64,000 nucleotides of DNA, taken from Pseudoxanthomonas mexicana (GTDB taxonomy: Bacteria > Pseudomonadota > Gammaproteobacteria > Xanthomonadales > Xanthomonadaceae). The position numbers and the translations under genes are program-made. Shown here in pieces: positions 19,207 to 28,584 of the stretch. Location: assembly GCF_010093385.1 (NCBI RefSeq), contig NZ_PDWV01000010.1, forward strand, positions 1 through 64,000, in the 5' to 3' direction. Each line of letters starts with the position of its first letter. Positions within the stretch are counted from its first letter, which is position 1. The notes beneath the pieces are model-generated. The model saw nothing but the letters and a program-made list of their open reading frames with translations, did no database searches and was not told the DNA's origin.

Positions 19207-20442
19207 ATGGACGAAACAACTCCGGAAACCTGGCTGGCGCTGTCCTCGGCGCTGGGCCTGGGCCTGCTGATCGGGCTGGTGCGCGAGCGCCGCCCGGGGC
19301 GCGCGCATGCCATCGCCGGCCTGCGCACGCATGCGCTGGTGGCCCTGGCCGCCGCGGTCGCCATGTCGCTCGGTGTCCCCGTCCTGCTGGTGGCGCTGGC
19401 GCTGACCGGCCTGCTCGCCGCCATGGGCTACCGCGCCACGTCGGCGGACGACCCGGGCCTGACCAGCGAAGTGACGCTGGTGCTGACTTTCCTGCTGGGC
19501 GCGATGGCCATGCGCACGCCCGCACTGGCCACGGGGCTGGCGGTGGTGGTAGCGGTGCTGCTGTACGCCAAGGAGCCGCTGCACGAGCTGACCCGCGAGA
19601 CCTTCAGCGAGCGCGAGGTGTTCGATGGCCTGCTGCTGCTGGCATCCGCCCTGGTCATCCTGCCGATCCTGCCGGACCGACCCATCGGCCCCTACCAGGC
19701 GATCAACCTGGCCACCATCTGGAAGCTGGTGGTGCTGGTGATGGCGGTGAGCGCACTGGGCCACGTGGTCCTGCGCGTGATCGGCAATCGCTGGGGCCTG
19801 GCGGCGGCGGGCTTCTTCGCCGGCTACGTGTCGTCCACCGCGGCGACCATCGGCTTCGGCCAGCGGGCGAAGGAAACCCCGTCGCTGCTGCGCTCCGCGG
19901 TGGCTGCCGCGCTGCTGTCCAACCTCGCGTCGCTGAGCCTGTGCGTGCCCATCCTGTGGGCCGTGTCGCCGCCGCTGGTGCGCGGCCTGCTGCCGGAGCT
20001 GGGCGTCATCGGCGCGGTCCTGCTGGCCGGCGGCCTGCTGGGCCTGCATCGCGGCGAGGACGATGCGGTGAAACCGCCGACGTCGGAGAGCCGCATGTTT
20101 CGCTTCGGGCAGGCGCTGGGCTTCGCGTTGCTGGTCGCGGCATTGACCTTCGTCGCCGCCGCACTGGCCGCCTGGATCGGCCCGCGCGGTGCGATGGCTG
20201 CCGCCGCGCTGTCGGCCGTGGCCGAACTGCACGCGGCCGTGGCCACGCTGGCCAACCAGTTCGCACGGGGCGGCCTGGAAGCCACCGAGGCGCGCGGGTG
20301 GATGCTGGCGCTGCTGGCCGCCAGCCTGATCGCGAAGTCGGTGATCGCCTGGGTCAGCGGCGGGGCGGCCTATGGCTGGCGGGTGTCGGCGGGGCTGATG
20401 GCGGCGCTGGCGGCGGGGGCGGCGATGGTGGTGGCGTTCTGA
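19207..20442 (+). CDS. MgtC/SapB-DUF4010 family membrane protein
   Basis: 411-aa polytopic membrane protein. The N-terminal third has the MgtC/SapB-like fold with [16 protein letters not shown] and [13 protein letters not shown]; the rest is the DUF4010 domain, with [20 protein letters not shown] and [16 protein letters not shown]. About a dozen hydrophobic helices are seen. An ATG 10 codons upstream (19177) is possible, but AGGA before 19207 supports the chosen start. Function unknown; a transport-related role is only a guess. A REP-like element begins 10 nt after the stop. Confidence 0.85.
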   Translation: MDETTPETWLALSSALGLGLLIGLVRERRPGRAHAIAGLRTHALVALAAAVAMSLGVPVLLVALALTGLLAAMGYRATSADDPGLTSEVTLVLTFLLGAMAMRTPALATGLAVVVAVLLYAKEPLHELTRETFSEREVFDGLLLLASALVILPILPDRPIGPYQAINLATIWKLVVLVMAVSALGHVVLRVIGNRWGLAAAGFFAGYVSSTAATIGFGQRAKETPSLLRSAVAAALLSNLASLSLCVPILWAVSPPLVRGLLPELGVIGAVLLAGGLLGLHRGEDDAVKPPTSESRMFRFGQALGFALLVAALTFVAAALAAWIGPRGAMAAAALSAVAELHAAVATLANQFARGGLEATEARGWMLALLAASLIAKSVIAWVSGGAAYGWRVSAGLMAALAAGAAMVVAF

Positions 20443-20452
20443 AGCGGCTCTT

Positions 20453-20587
20453 CTGTAGGAGCGACGTGAGTCGCGACCACGGAATCAACATGCCCTTGCG
20501 CCTGAAGACTCACGCAGATGGATCACTCGCGTGGCACGGAGTACGTACGGGCGAAGCATGCGGTCGCGACTCACGTCGCTCCTACAG
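20453..20587. repeat. REP/BIME-like inverted repeat 1 (GTGAG type)
   Basis: A 26-bp perfect inverted pair (20453-20478 and 20562-20587), containing GTAGGAGCGACGTGAGTCGC, with 83 nt between arms. It sits between the convergent DUF4010 and response-regulator genes and belongs to a dispersed family with three more copies in this window. Confidence 0.88.
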
Positions 20588-20599
20588 AGGGACCCAGAC

Positions 20600-21229
20600 T
20601 CAGATGATCCGCAGCGTGATCGCCTTCAACACGGCGCGGGTGCGGTCGCGGGTGCCCAGCTTGTCGAGGATGGTGGACACGTAGTTCTTCACCGTGCCCT
20701 CGGCGAGGAACAGCGTGCGCGCGATTTCCTTGTTGGAATAGCCGCCGGCCAGCAGGCGCAGGATCGCGACCTCGCGCTCGCTGAAGGTGTCGCTGGGTGG
20801 GACCTCGTCGCGGAAGCGGAAGCGCGCGCGCACCGGATCGGTGCTGACCGGCTGCAGCAGCGTCTCGCCGCCCGCCACGCGGCGGATGGCATCGTGCAGG
20901 TCCTCCGGTGCGGCGTCCTTCAGCAGGAAGCCCTGTGCACCGGCATCGGTCGCGCGCAGCAGCAGGTCGCTGTCGTCGAAGGTGGTGAGCAGCAGCACCG
21001 GCGTGCGGTCGCCGCGTTCGCGCAGCTTGATCAAGGCCTCGATCCCGTCCACGCCCGGCATGCGGATGTCGCTCAGCACCACGTCGACGGGCTGCATTTC
21101 CAGCTTCGCCAGCAGGTCGGCGCCGTCGTCGGCTTCGAACACCACCTCCACCTGCTGCGCCTTCAGCAGGGCGCGCAGCCCGGCGCGCACCAGGGCCTGA
21201 TCGTCGGCCAGGGCAACACGCACTGTCAT
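20600..21229 (-). CDS. NarL/LuxR-type response regulator
   Basis: 209-aa two-component response regulator. Receiver domain: acidic pair D9-D10 and phosphoacceptor D54 in VVLSDIRMPG, with the conserved Lys in GFLLKDAAP. C-terminal helix-turn-helix of the LuxR/NarL class: FSEREVAILRLLAGGYSNKE and TVKNYVSTILDKL. It overlaps the 3' end of the upstream kinase gene by 4 nt (ATGA), so the pair is translationally coupled. The stimulus and targets cannot be inferred; no transporter gene sits beside it. Confidence 0.93.
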   Translation of the reverse strand: MTVRVALADDQALVRAGLRALLKAQQVEVVFEADDGADLLAKLEMQPVDVVLSDIRMPGVDGIEALIKLRERGDRTPVLLLTTFDDSDLLLRATDAGAQGFLLKDAAPEDLHDAIRRVAGGETLLQPVSTDPVRARFRFRDEVPPSDTFSEREVAILRLLAGGYSNKEIARTLFLAEGTVKNYVSTILDKLGTRDRTRAVLKAITLRII

Positions 21230-22332
21230 GCCGGCAGCCTCACGTCCAGGCGCAGGCCACCGCTCGCGCTGCTCCCCAACTGCATCTCGCCGCCGAGTGC
21301 GGCGACACGCTCGCGGATCCCCGACAGACCGTTGCCCTCGTGGATGCGGCCCTTGAGCCTGCCGTCGTCTTCGATGTGCAGGTGCATGCCCGCGTCCTCG
21401 TTCTTGAGTGAAACCGTCAGCGTGTCCGCGTTCGCGTGGCGGGCGGCATTGGTCAGGCACTCCTGCACGATGCGCAGCAGCGATTCGGCCACCGCGGGGT
21501 CGTCGACCTTCACGCCGTCGGCGATGGCCAGCCGCAGCGCGGGTCTGGGCAGTGGGGCCGCCAGCGCACGGATCGCCGTCTGCAGGTCCAGCCCGCGCGC
21601 ATCGCGCAGGGCCTGCACCACGCTGCGGATGTCGTCCAGCAGTTCGGCGGACAACTGCTGCGCGATGCGGACCTCGTCGCGCGCGGCGAACACAGGGTCG
21701 CCGGCGAGCGCGCGCAGGTTGAGCTTCATCGCGGTGAGTTTGTGGCCGGCGACATCATGCAGCTCACGCGCCACGCGCAGGCGTTCGGCATCGCGCGCGC
21801 TGTCGGCCAGCAGGGCACGCGTGGCCAGCAGGTCCGCATTCACCAACGCCAACTGGTCGCGGGAATCCTCTGCGCGGCGGGCGTAATACACGCACAGGCC
21901 GGCGAGCGCCTGGAAGCCGATGTTGATCAGCGTCATCGTCAGGGGCGCGCCGAACCGGTGATGCACCATCAGCAGGTAGAACGCCACGTTCAACACCAGC
22001 GCGGCGCCCACGACCCCACGTGGCGACAGCACGTTCACCGCGCACGCCACCCAGACCACCAGCAGCACCTGCGCGGTACCCACGCGCGGCGTCAGCCAGG
22101 CCAGCAGCAGCGCCAGGCAGGCCATCGCCACCAGGGCGATCCGACGCGGCCATTCCCAGGTGTCCGGTGCCAGGGCGAACAGGAGGAATCCCAGCGCGTA
22201 AGCCGCCAGCGCGGCGGCCGCGGCTGGCAGCACCTCCGCCGGCAGGAAGCGCAGGCCCAACGACACGGCCGCCAGCGTGAACACGCCGGCCAGGGTCATG
22301 GGTTCGCGAAATCGGGTCAGGGCGGTCCACAT
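21226..22332 (-). CDS. DesK/NarX-type sensor histidine kinase
   Basis: 368-aa membrane sensor kinase with about five or six N-terminal transmembrane helices (residues 1-150) and no large periplasmic loop, so it probably senses within the membrane or by contact. The HisKA_3 phosphoacceptor is H192 in RVARELHDVAGHK; the ATP-binding region has ECLTNAARHA and GNGLSGIRERV. It precedes the response regulator with a 4-nt overlap. DesK-like topology would suit a membrane-state sensor, but that is speculation. Confidence 0.92.
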   Translation of the reverse strand: MWTALTRFREPMTLAGVFTLAAVSLGLRFLPAEVLPAAAAALAAYALGFLLFALAPDTWEWPRRIALVAMACLALLLAWLTPRVGTAQVLLVVWVACAVNVLSPRGVVGAALVLNVAFYLLMVHHRFGAPLTMTLINIGFQALAGLCVYYARRAEDSRDQLALVNADLLATRALLADSARDAERLRVARELHDVAGHKLTAMKLNLRALAGDPVFAARDEVRIAQQLSAELLDDIRSVVQALRDARGLDLQTAIRALAAPLPRPALRLAIADGVKVDDPAVAESLLRIVQECLTNAARHANADTLTVSLKNEDAGMHLHIEDDGRLKGRIHEGNGLSGIRERVAALGGEMQLGSSASGGLRLDVRLPA

Positions 22333-22355
22333 GCGCCCATGCTGTCGCCTGCCTC

Positions 22356-22379
22356 GCGCCGGGGCAATGGCCCCGGCGC
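22356..22379. terminator. Strong hairpin between prpF and the kinase gene
   Basis: GCGCCGGGGC (22356-22365) and GCCCCGGCGC (22370-22379) form a perfect 10-bp GC stem with a 4-nt loop. It lies 3' of prpF on the minus strand and 24 nt upstream of the kinase start. No U-tract follows, so it is at best a factor-dependent or weak terminator. Confidence 0.35.
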
Positions 22380-22413
22380 AAGTGGTGACTTCCGGCAGGT
22401 CAGCGTCGATCCG

Positions 22414-23607
22414 TCAGAACGCGTCGCCCGGCACGCGCACCGCGCCTTCCATCAGCACGCGCGCGCTGCGGCTCATCACCGCCTTCGTCACCACCCAGGC
22501 GCCGTCCACCTGCTTGACGTCGGCACCGACGCGCAGCGTGCCCGACGGATGGCCGAACACCAGCACCTCGCGCGTGCCGCCGCCGGCCGCCGCATTCACC
22601 ACCGTGCCCGGCACGGCGGCCGCGGTGGCGATGGCGACCGAGGCCGTGCCCATCATCGCGTGGTGCAGCTTGCCCATGGACATGGCGCGCGCCAGGAGGT
22701 CAATGTCGGCGGCCTTCACCGGCTTGCCGCTGGACGACACGTAGTCCTTCGGCGGTGCGACGAAGGCGACCTTCGGCGTCAGCGGGCGCTTCGCCGCGGC
22801 CGCGACATCGGCGACCAGCCCCATGCGCACCGCGCCCTGCGCGCGGATCGCCTCGAGCTTCGCCAGGGCGACCTTGTCCTCGTTGATCGCACCCTGCAGT
22901 TCGGTGCCGTCGTAGCCCAGTGCGGCGGCTTCGACGAACACCATCGGCACGCCGGCGTTGATCATGGTGGCCTTGAACATGCCCACGCCGGGCACGTCCA
23001 GGTCGTCGACGAGGTGGCCGGTGGGAAACATCGCGCCACCGCCGTCGCCATCGCCCTCATCCGCGGGGTCGATGAACTCCAATTGCACTTCCGCGGCCGG
23101 GAACGTCACACCATCCAGCTCGAAGTCGCCCGTTTCCTGCACCTCGCCATCCGTCACCTGCACATGCGCCACGATGGTCTTCTGGATGTTGGCCTGCCAG
23201 ATCCGCACGGTGCACAGGCCGTCGCGCGGCACGCGTGCCGGGTCGATCATTCCGTTCGCGATGGCGAAGGGTCCCACCGCCGACGACAGGTTGCCGCAGT
23301 TGCCGCTCCAGTCGATGAAGGCGCCTTCGATCGGGACCTGTCCGTACAGGTAATCCACGTCATGCCCGGGCTGCGTGCTCGGCGAAATGATCACCACCTT
23401 GCTGGTGCTCGACGTGGCCCCGCCCATGCCGTCGGTGTGCTTGCCATACGGATCGGGCGAACCGATCACGCGGCACAGCAACGCGTCACGCGCCGGTCCC
23501 GGCACCTGCGCCCGTTCGGGCAGGTCCTGCAGGCGGAAGAACACGCCTTTCGACGTGCCGCCGCGCATGTAGGTGGCGGGGATGCGGATCTGGGGAACGT
23601 GGGCCAT
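22414..23607 (-). CDS. prpF: 2-methylaconitate cis-trans isomerase PrpF
   Basis: Isomerises the trans-methylaconitate released by AcnD to the cis form in the AcnD-dependent methylcitrate cycle for propionate catabolism. 397 aa of the PrpF/diaminopimelate-epimerase fold; recognised segments are ATYMRGGTSKGVFF, TDGMGGATSSTSKVV, FIDWSGNCGNLSSAVGPFAI and GKLHHAMMGTASVAIA. It is the last gene of a minus-strand group acnD, SRPBCC, prpF. Confidence 0.95.
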   Translation of the reverse strand: MAHVPQIRIPATYMRGGTSKGVFFRLQDLPERAQVPGPARDALLCRVIGSPDPYGKHTDGMGGATSSTSKVVIISPSTQPGHDVDYLYGQVPIEGAFIDWSGNCGNLSSAVGPFAIANGMIDPARVPRDGLCTVRIWQANIQKTIVAHVQVTDGEVQETGDFELDGVTFPAAEVQLEFIDPADEGDGDGGGAMFPTGHLVDDLDVPGVGMFKATMINAGVPMVFVEAAALGYDGTELQGAINEDKVALAKLEAIRAQGAVRMGLVADVAAAAKRPLTPKVAFVAPPKDYVSSSGKPVKAADIDLLARAMSMGKLHHAMMGTASVAIATAAAVPGTVVNAAAGGGTREVLVFGHPSGTLRVGADVKQVDGAWVVTKAVMSRSARVLMEGAVRVPGDAF

Positions 23608-23634
23608 GGAAAGGGTATCCGTTATGGTGACGGC

Positions 23635-24099
23635 TCACGCGCCGTCGGGAATCTCGGGTTCGACCAGCTTCGCCAGCATCTCCAGCGATTCCTGCCAGCC
23701 CTGGTAGCAAAAATCGACCGGAATCGCGGCGGGAATGCCTTCCTGCACGACGTTGAGCTCGGTGCCAATGACGCTCTTCTTCAGCGTCACCGTGACCTGC
23801 ATCTGGCCCGGCAGGCCGGGGTTGTCGAACTGGTCGGTGTAGCGCAGCAGTTCGCCCTCGACCAGTTCCACATAGGTGCCACCGAAGGAATGACTGGACC
23901 CGGTGCCGAAGTTGGTGAACGACATCGTGTAGCCACCTCCCACGCGGGCGTCCATCGCATGGACCCTGCCGGTGAAACCGTGCGGCGGCAGCCACTTCAC
24001 CATCGCGTCCGGATCGAGGAAGGCGCGGTAGACGCGCGACGGCGGCGCGCGCAGTACGCGGTGCAGGCGGACGGTACCGGGGGTGGCGTTGTCGGACAT
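23635..24099 (-). CDS. SRPBCC family (AHSA1-like) protein
   Basis: 154-aa START-like protein of the AHSA1 (activator of Hsp90 ATPase) type: RAPPSRVYRAFLDPDAMVKW at the N-terminus and YQGWQESLEMLAKLVE at the C-terminus. These proteins form a hydrophobic ligand-binding cavity; the ligand is unknown. The ATG at 24099 is the natural start. It lies between acnD (43 nt) and prpF (27 nt), which are usually adjacent, so it is likely co-transcribed with them. Confidence 0.82.
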   Translation of the reverse strand: MSDNATPGTVRLHRVLRAPPSRVYRAFLDPDAMVKWLPPHGFTGRVHAMDARVGGGYTMSFTNFGTGSSHSFGGTYVELVEGELLRYTDQFDNPGLPGQMQVTVTLKKSVIGTELNVVQEGIPAAIPVDFCYQGWQESLEMLAKLVEPEIPDGA

Positions 24100-24142
24100 G
24101 ATCGGACTCCTGTGCGGTGGGTGTACCCATACGACGAACGGG

Positions 24143-26758
24143 TCAGGCCGCTTTCGACGCGTCCAGGAAATCCTGGGCGAACCGCTGCAGCACCCCACCC
24201 GCCTCGTAGATCGAGACTTCCTCGTCCGAGTCCAGTCGGCAGGTCACCGGCACCCGCACGGTCTCGCCGTTCGCGCGGTGGATCACCAGCGTCAACGTCG
24301 CGCGCGGCCGGCGCTCGCCCACCACATCGAACGTTTCAGTGCCGTCGATGCCCCAGGTCTTGCGCGTCTGGCCCGGTTGGAACTCCAGCGGTAGCACGCC
24401 CATGCCGATCAGGTTGGTGCGGTGGATGCGCTCGAAGCCCTCGGCCACGATCGCTTCCACGCCAGCCAGACGCACGCCTTTCGCCGCCCAGTCGCGCGAG
24501 CTGCCCTGGCCGTAGTCGGCGCCGGCAATGATGACCAGCGGCTGCTTGCGGCCCATGTAGGTCTCGATGGCTTCCCACATGCGCACCACCTGCCCGTCCG
24601 GTTCGATGCGTGCCAGCGAGCCCTTCTTTACCTCGCCATCGACCACCGCCATCTCGTTGACCAGCTGCGGATTGGCGAAGGTCGCGCGCTGCGCGGTGAG
24701 GTGGTCGCCGCGGTGGGTGGCGTAGGAATTGAAGTCCTCTTCCGGCAGGCCCATCTTCGCCAGGTACTCGCCCGCCGCACTCGAGGCGAGGATCGCGTTC
24801 GACGGCGACAGGTGGTCGGTGGTGATGTTGTCGCCCAGCACCGCCAGTGGGCGCATGCCGCGCAGCGTGCGTTCGCCGGCCAAAGCGCCTTCCCAGTAGG
24901 GCGGACGACGGATGTAGGTGCTCTGCGGGCGCCAGGCGTAGAGCGGCTCGACGCGGCCGCCGTGCTCGACGCGCACGTTGAACATCGGCTCGTAGACCTT
25001 GCGGAACTGGTCAGGCTTCACGCTGGCCTTCACCACCGCGTCGATCTCCGCATCGCTGGGCCAGATGTCCTTCAACGTAATCGGGTTGCCGTCGGCGTCG
25101 AAGCCCAGCGCGTCCTTCTCGATGTCGAAGCGCACCGTGCCGGCGATGGCATAGGCGATCACCAGCGGCGGCGAGGCGAGGAAGGCCTGCTTGGCGTAGG
25201 GATGGATGCGCCCGTCGAAATTGCGGTTGCCCGACAGCACGGCGGTGGCGTAGAGGTCGCGGTCGATGATTTCCTGCTGGATCTTCGGATCCAGCGCGCC
25301 GCTCATGCCATTGCAGGTGGTGCAGGCGAAGGCGACGATGCCGAAGCCGAGTTTCTCGAGGTCGGGCAGCAGGCCGGATTCCTCCAGGTAAAGCTGCACG
25401 GCCTTGGAGCCGGGTGCCAGCGAACTCTTCACCCAGGGCTTGCGCACCAGTCCCTTCGCGTTGGCATTGCGCGCCAGCAGCGCCGCCGCGATGACGTTGC
25501 GCGGATTGGAGGTATTGGTGCACGAGGTGATGGCGGCGATGATGACCGCGCCATCGGGCATCAGGCCCTGCGCCTCCTCTGCCCTGCCCGCCTGCAGCTT
25601 GCCCTCGTCGGCGATGCCGCGCTCGGCCAGCGCGCTGGTCGGCAGGCGCCTGTGCGGATTGGACGGGCCGGCCATGTTGCGCACGACGGTGGACAGGTCG
25701 AAGTGCAGCGTGCGTTCGTACTGCGCGGTCTTCAGGTCGTCGGCCCACAGGCCTGCCGTCTTCGCGTAGGTCTCGACCAGCGCCACCTGTTCGTCGCTGC
25801 GGCCGGTCAGGCGCAGGTAGTCCAGCGTGTTGTCGTCGATGAAGAACATCGCGGCGGTCGCGCCGTACTCGGGCGCCATGTTGGAAATCGTCGCGCGGTC
25901 GCCGATGGTCAGCGCCGCGGCGCCTTCGCCCCGGAACTCCAGGTAGGCGCCGACGACCTTTTCCTTGCGCAGGAATTCGGTCAGCGCCAGCACCACGTCG
26001 GTCGCGGTGATGCCGGGCGCCGGCCTGCCCTGCAGTTCGACGCCGACGATGTCCGGCGTGCGCATCCACGAGGCGCGGCCGAGCATGACGTTCTCCGCCT
26101 CCAGTCCGCCCACGCCGACGGCGATCACGCCCAGCGCATCGACGTGCGGGGTGTGGCTGTCGGTGCCCACGCAGGTGTCGGGAAACGCGACGCCGTCCTG
26201 GACATAGACGACCGGCGACATCTTCTCCAGGTTGATCTGGTGCATGATCCCGTTGCCGGGCGGGATCACGTCGACGTTCTTGAACGCCTGCTTCGTCCAG
26301 TCGATGAAGTGGAAGCGGTCCTCGTTGCGGCGGTCCTCGATGGACCGGTTCTTCGCGAACGCATCCGGATCGTAGCCGCCGCATTCCACCGCCAGCGAGT
26401 GGTCGACGATCAGCTGCACCGGCACCACCGGGTTCACCTGCGCCGGGTCGCCGCCCATGTCGGCGATCGCATCGCGCAGCCCGGCCAGGTCCACCAGTGC
26501 GGTCTGGCCCAGGATGTCATGGCAGACCACGCGCACGGGAAACCACGGGAAATCCAGGTCGCGACGGCGTTCGACCAGCTGCCGCAGGTAGTCGTCGCGG
26601 CGTGCGGGATCGGCACGGCGCACGATGTTCTCGGCATGCACGCGCGCGGTGTACGGCAGCGTGGCCCAGGCGCCGGGCTGCAGGGCATCGACCGCGGCGC
26701 GCGCGTCGAAATAGTCGAGCGCGGTGCCCGGGAGCGAGGTGCGGAATTCGGTATTCAT
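24143..26758 (-). CDS. acnD: Fe/S-dependent 2-methylisocitrate dehydratase AcnD
   Basis: Aconitase-superfamily enzyme that dehydrates 2-methylcitrate in the methylcitrate cycle. 871 aa, right for AcnD and close to AcnA. The iron-sulfur cysteines lie in ITSCTNTSNP and ACTTCNGMSG; other aconitase segments include DTCVGTDSHTPHVDALGV, FDGRIHPYAKQAFLASPP and GSSRDWAAKGVRLAG. Pairing with prpF identifies it as AcnD rather than a TCA aconitase. The partners prpB and prpC are not next to it: the gene upstream encodes a DUF389 protein. Confidence 0.95.
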   Translation of the reverse strand: MNTEFRTSLPGTALDYFDARAAVDALQPGAWATLPYTARVHAENIVRRADPARRDDYLRQLVERRRDLDFPWFPVRVVCHDILGQTALVDLAGLRDAIADMGGDPAQVNPVVPVQLIVDHSLAVECGGYDPDAFAKNRSIEDRRNEDRFHFIDWTKQAFKNVDVIPPGNGIMHQINLEKMSPVVYVQDGVAFPDTCVGTDSHTPHVDALGVIAVGVGGLEAENVMLGRASWMRTPDIVGVELQGRPAPGITATDVVLALTEFLRKEKVVGAYLEFRGEGAAALTIGDRATISNMAPEYGATAAMFFIDDNTLDYLRLTGRSDEQVALVETYAKTAGLWADDLKTAQYERTLHFDLSTVVRNMAGPSNPHRRLPTSALAERGIADEGKLQAGRAEEAQGLMPDGAVIIAAITSCTNTSNPRNVIAAALLARNANAKGLVRKPWVKSSLAPGSKAVQLYLEESGLLPDLEKLGFGIVAFACTTCNGMSGALDPKIQQEIIDRDLYATAVLSGNRNFDGRIHPYAKQAFLASPPLVIAYAIAGTVRFDIEKDALGFDADGNPITLKDIWPSDAEIDAVVKASVKPDQFRKVYEPMFNVRVEHGGRVEPLYAWRPQSTYIRRPPYWEGALAGERTLRGMRPLAVLGDNITTDHLSPSNAILASSAAGEYLAKMGLPEEDFNSYATHRGDHLTAQRATFANPQLVNEMAVVDGEVKKGSLARIEPDGQVVRMWEAIETYMGRKQPLVIIAGADYGQGSSRDWAAKGVRLAGVEAIVAEGFERIHRTNLIGMGVLPLEFQPGQTRKTWGIDGTETFDVVGERRPRATLTLVIHRANGETVRVPVTCRLDSDEEVSIYEAGGVLQRFAQDFLDASKAA

Positions 26759-26918
26759 GGCGTGCCGTCTGCTGTGAACGAAGCGCGCGCGGCGCAGGCC
26801 GGGCGCGTTTCCCTATGCTACCGGAGGGGCACGTTATCGACGGGAGACGACGGCCTGTCGTCGGAAAGAAACCGGCGATGCGTTGACGGACATCATCAAC
26901 CTGCGCCGGCCGTTGCGC

Positions 26919-28502
26919 TCACGGGCTGGCGAACCGCACGCGCGCTTCGCGAAGCACTGGCCTGCCCTCGGCGGTTGCCGTTGCCCGTGCGGCCGCACCG
27001 TCTACGGCATGGGCCGTGATGTCGCGGATACCGTGGCGTGCCAACGCATCGGCGACCACCTGGGCGCGTGCCTGGGCCAGTTCCGTATCGTTGCCGGCAT
27101 ACCCATCCACCTGCACGCGTTCCACGCCCCATCGCTGCAGCGCCCACGCCATGGTCTCCAGGCGGGATGCCTGGTCTTCCGTCAGTGTGGCATCGTCGTC
27201 GCCGAACGCGATCGCCGGCAAGGCCTGCATGGCCGGTACCACCTGCACCTTCAACCCCTCTCCGTTCGTGGAGAGCGACTGTTCGAGCCGGCGGGCCGCG
27301 GCGATGTCCAGGCCGGATCGGCCATTGAGCCGCCACCGAGCCTGCTGGCCGCCTTCCAGCATGTCCAGCTGGCCGAAGTGCGCCAGCACACGCTGGTGCA
27401 GGGCTTCCGCGGCCCGGGTGCCGGCGGACCGCGCCTGCGCATCCCGCTCGGCCACGTTCTGCAGGCGCAGCACGCTCTCGCGCAGCTGCGCCAGCGATGC
27501 CTGTTCGCTGGCCTGTGCCTGTTCGTCCGCTGTCAGCAGTTCGCGCAGCGACACCACCACCGGCCGCGACAGCGCCGACTCCAGCCGGTGCTCGATCTCG
27601 CGATCCAGCTGTGGCTTGTGCCGGGGAAGCAGCATCACCGCATCGATGTTCAGCGTGTTGCCGTTGCGGTCCACGCGCAGGGAGGTGACCTGCCCGCCAT
27701 TGCTGCGCGCGGTTTCGTCCATCACGTTGCGGATGGTGCGGTCGGCCAAGCCGCGCGCCGCGATATCGCGCAGGGCCAGCCCCAGCGGGATCGACAGCAG
27801 CAGGAACGTGCCGACAATCATGGTGGCCTGCCAGGCGGTCTGCTTGGGCGTATCGTCCCCGCCGAACTGGTACCAGCGGGCCATGATGGTGACCGACAGT
27901 GCGATCGCCAGCAGGTTGGTCATGAACAGGAACAGCGCACCGCCGGCGATGCCCGCGTTCAACGTCGCAATGCCGAAGCCCACCACGGCCAGCGGCGGCA
28001 TCAAGGCCGTCGCGATGGCGACGCCGACGATGGTCTCGCCCTTGCGGGTAATGGTGGCGTAGGCGCCGGCCAGGCCGGAGAACACGGCCACCAGAAGGTC
28101 GAACAGCGTGGGTTCGGTGCGGGCCAGGATTTCCGGCGTCGCTTCCTGCAGGGGGGAAACCAGGACGATCGCGGTGGCGGTGGTCAGTGCCACCGCGGTA
28201 CCGACCGCCAGTGTCTTGAGCGACTCGCGCAGGCTGCGGAAGTCGAAGGTGGCCAGGGACATGCCCAGTTCGACGATCGGACCCATCAGCGGGGAGATCA
28301 GCATCGCGCCGATGATGACCGCGACCGAATTCTGCAGCAGGCCCAGCGTGGCGATGCCGCAGGCCATCACGGTCATGAAGGCATAGCGCGGCCCCAGCTG
28401 TCCACCCTCGTCGACGTTGCGCAACACCGCGGCCCGATCGACCTGCAGGTGTTCGCGCCGCCATTGGCGCAGCCAGCGCCACAACGCTTCGGCAGAGGCC
28501 AT
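26919..28502 (-). CDS. DUF389 (TIGR00341) membrane protein with OmpA-like C-terminal region
   Basis: 527-aa protein. Residues about 40-250 are a polytopic DUF389 domain with the family hallmark AVIIGAMLISPLMGPI and GVAIATALMPPLAVVGFGIA. A long soluble region follows, and the last ~100 residues (IAFGDDDATLTEDQASRLE, VDGYAGNDTELAQARAQVV) resemble a degenerate OmpA/MotB-type peptidoglycan-binding domain. The ATG at 28502 is the best start. DUF389 proteins have no settled function. It is a single gene between acnD and azurin. Confidence 0.82.
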   Translation of the reverse strand: MASAEALWRWLRQWRREHLQVDRAAVLRNVDEGGQLGPRYAFMTVMACGIATLGLLQNSVAVIIGAMLISPLMGPIVELGMSLATFDFRSLRESLKTLAVGTAVALTTATAIVLVSPLQEATPEILARTEPTLFDLLVAVFSGLAGAYATITRKGETIVGVAIATALMPPLAVVGFGIATLNAGIAGGALFLFMTNLLAIALSVTIMARWYQFGGDDTPKQTAWQATMIVGTFLLLSIPLGLALRDIAARGLADRTIRNVMDETARSNGGQVTSLRVDRNGNTLNIDAVMLLPRHKPQLDREIEHRLESALSRPVVVSLRELLTADEQAQASEQASLAQLRESVLRLQNVAERDAQARSAGTRAAEALHQRVLAHFGQLDMLEGGQQARWRLNGRSGLDIAAARRLEQSLSTNGEGLKVQVVPAMQALPAIAFGDDDATLTEDQASRLETMAWALQRWGVERVQVDGYAGNDTELAQARAQVVADALARHGIRDITAHAVDGAAARATATAEGRPVLREARVRFASP

Positions 28503-28584
28503 CGTGAGAACTCCGTCACGGAACCGGCGCGCATCATACCAATGGCGGCGGAGCGGCACGGCGCCCCGAGGCGGCCCGCTTACC

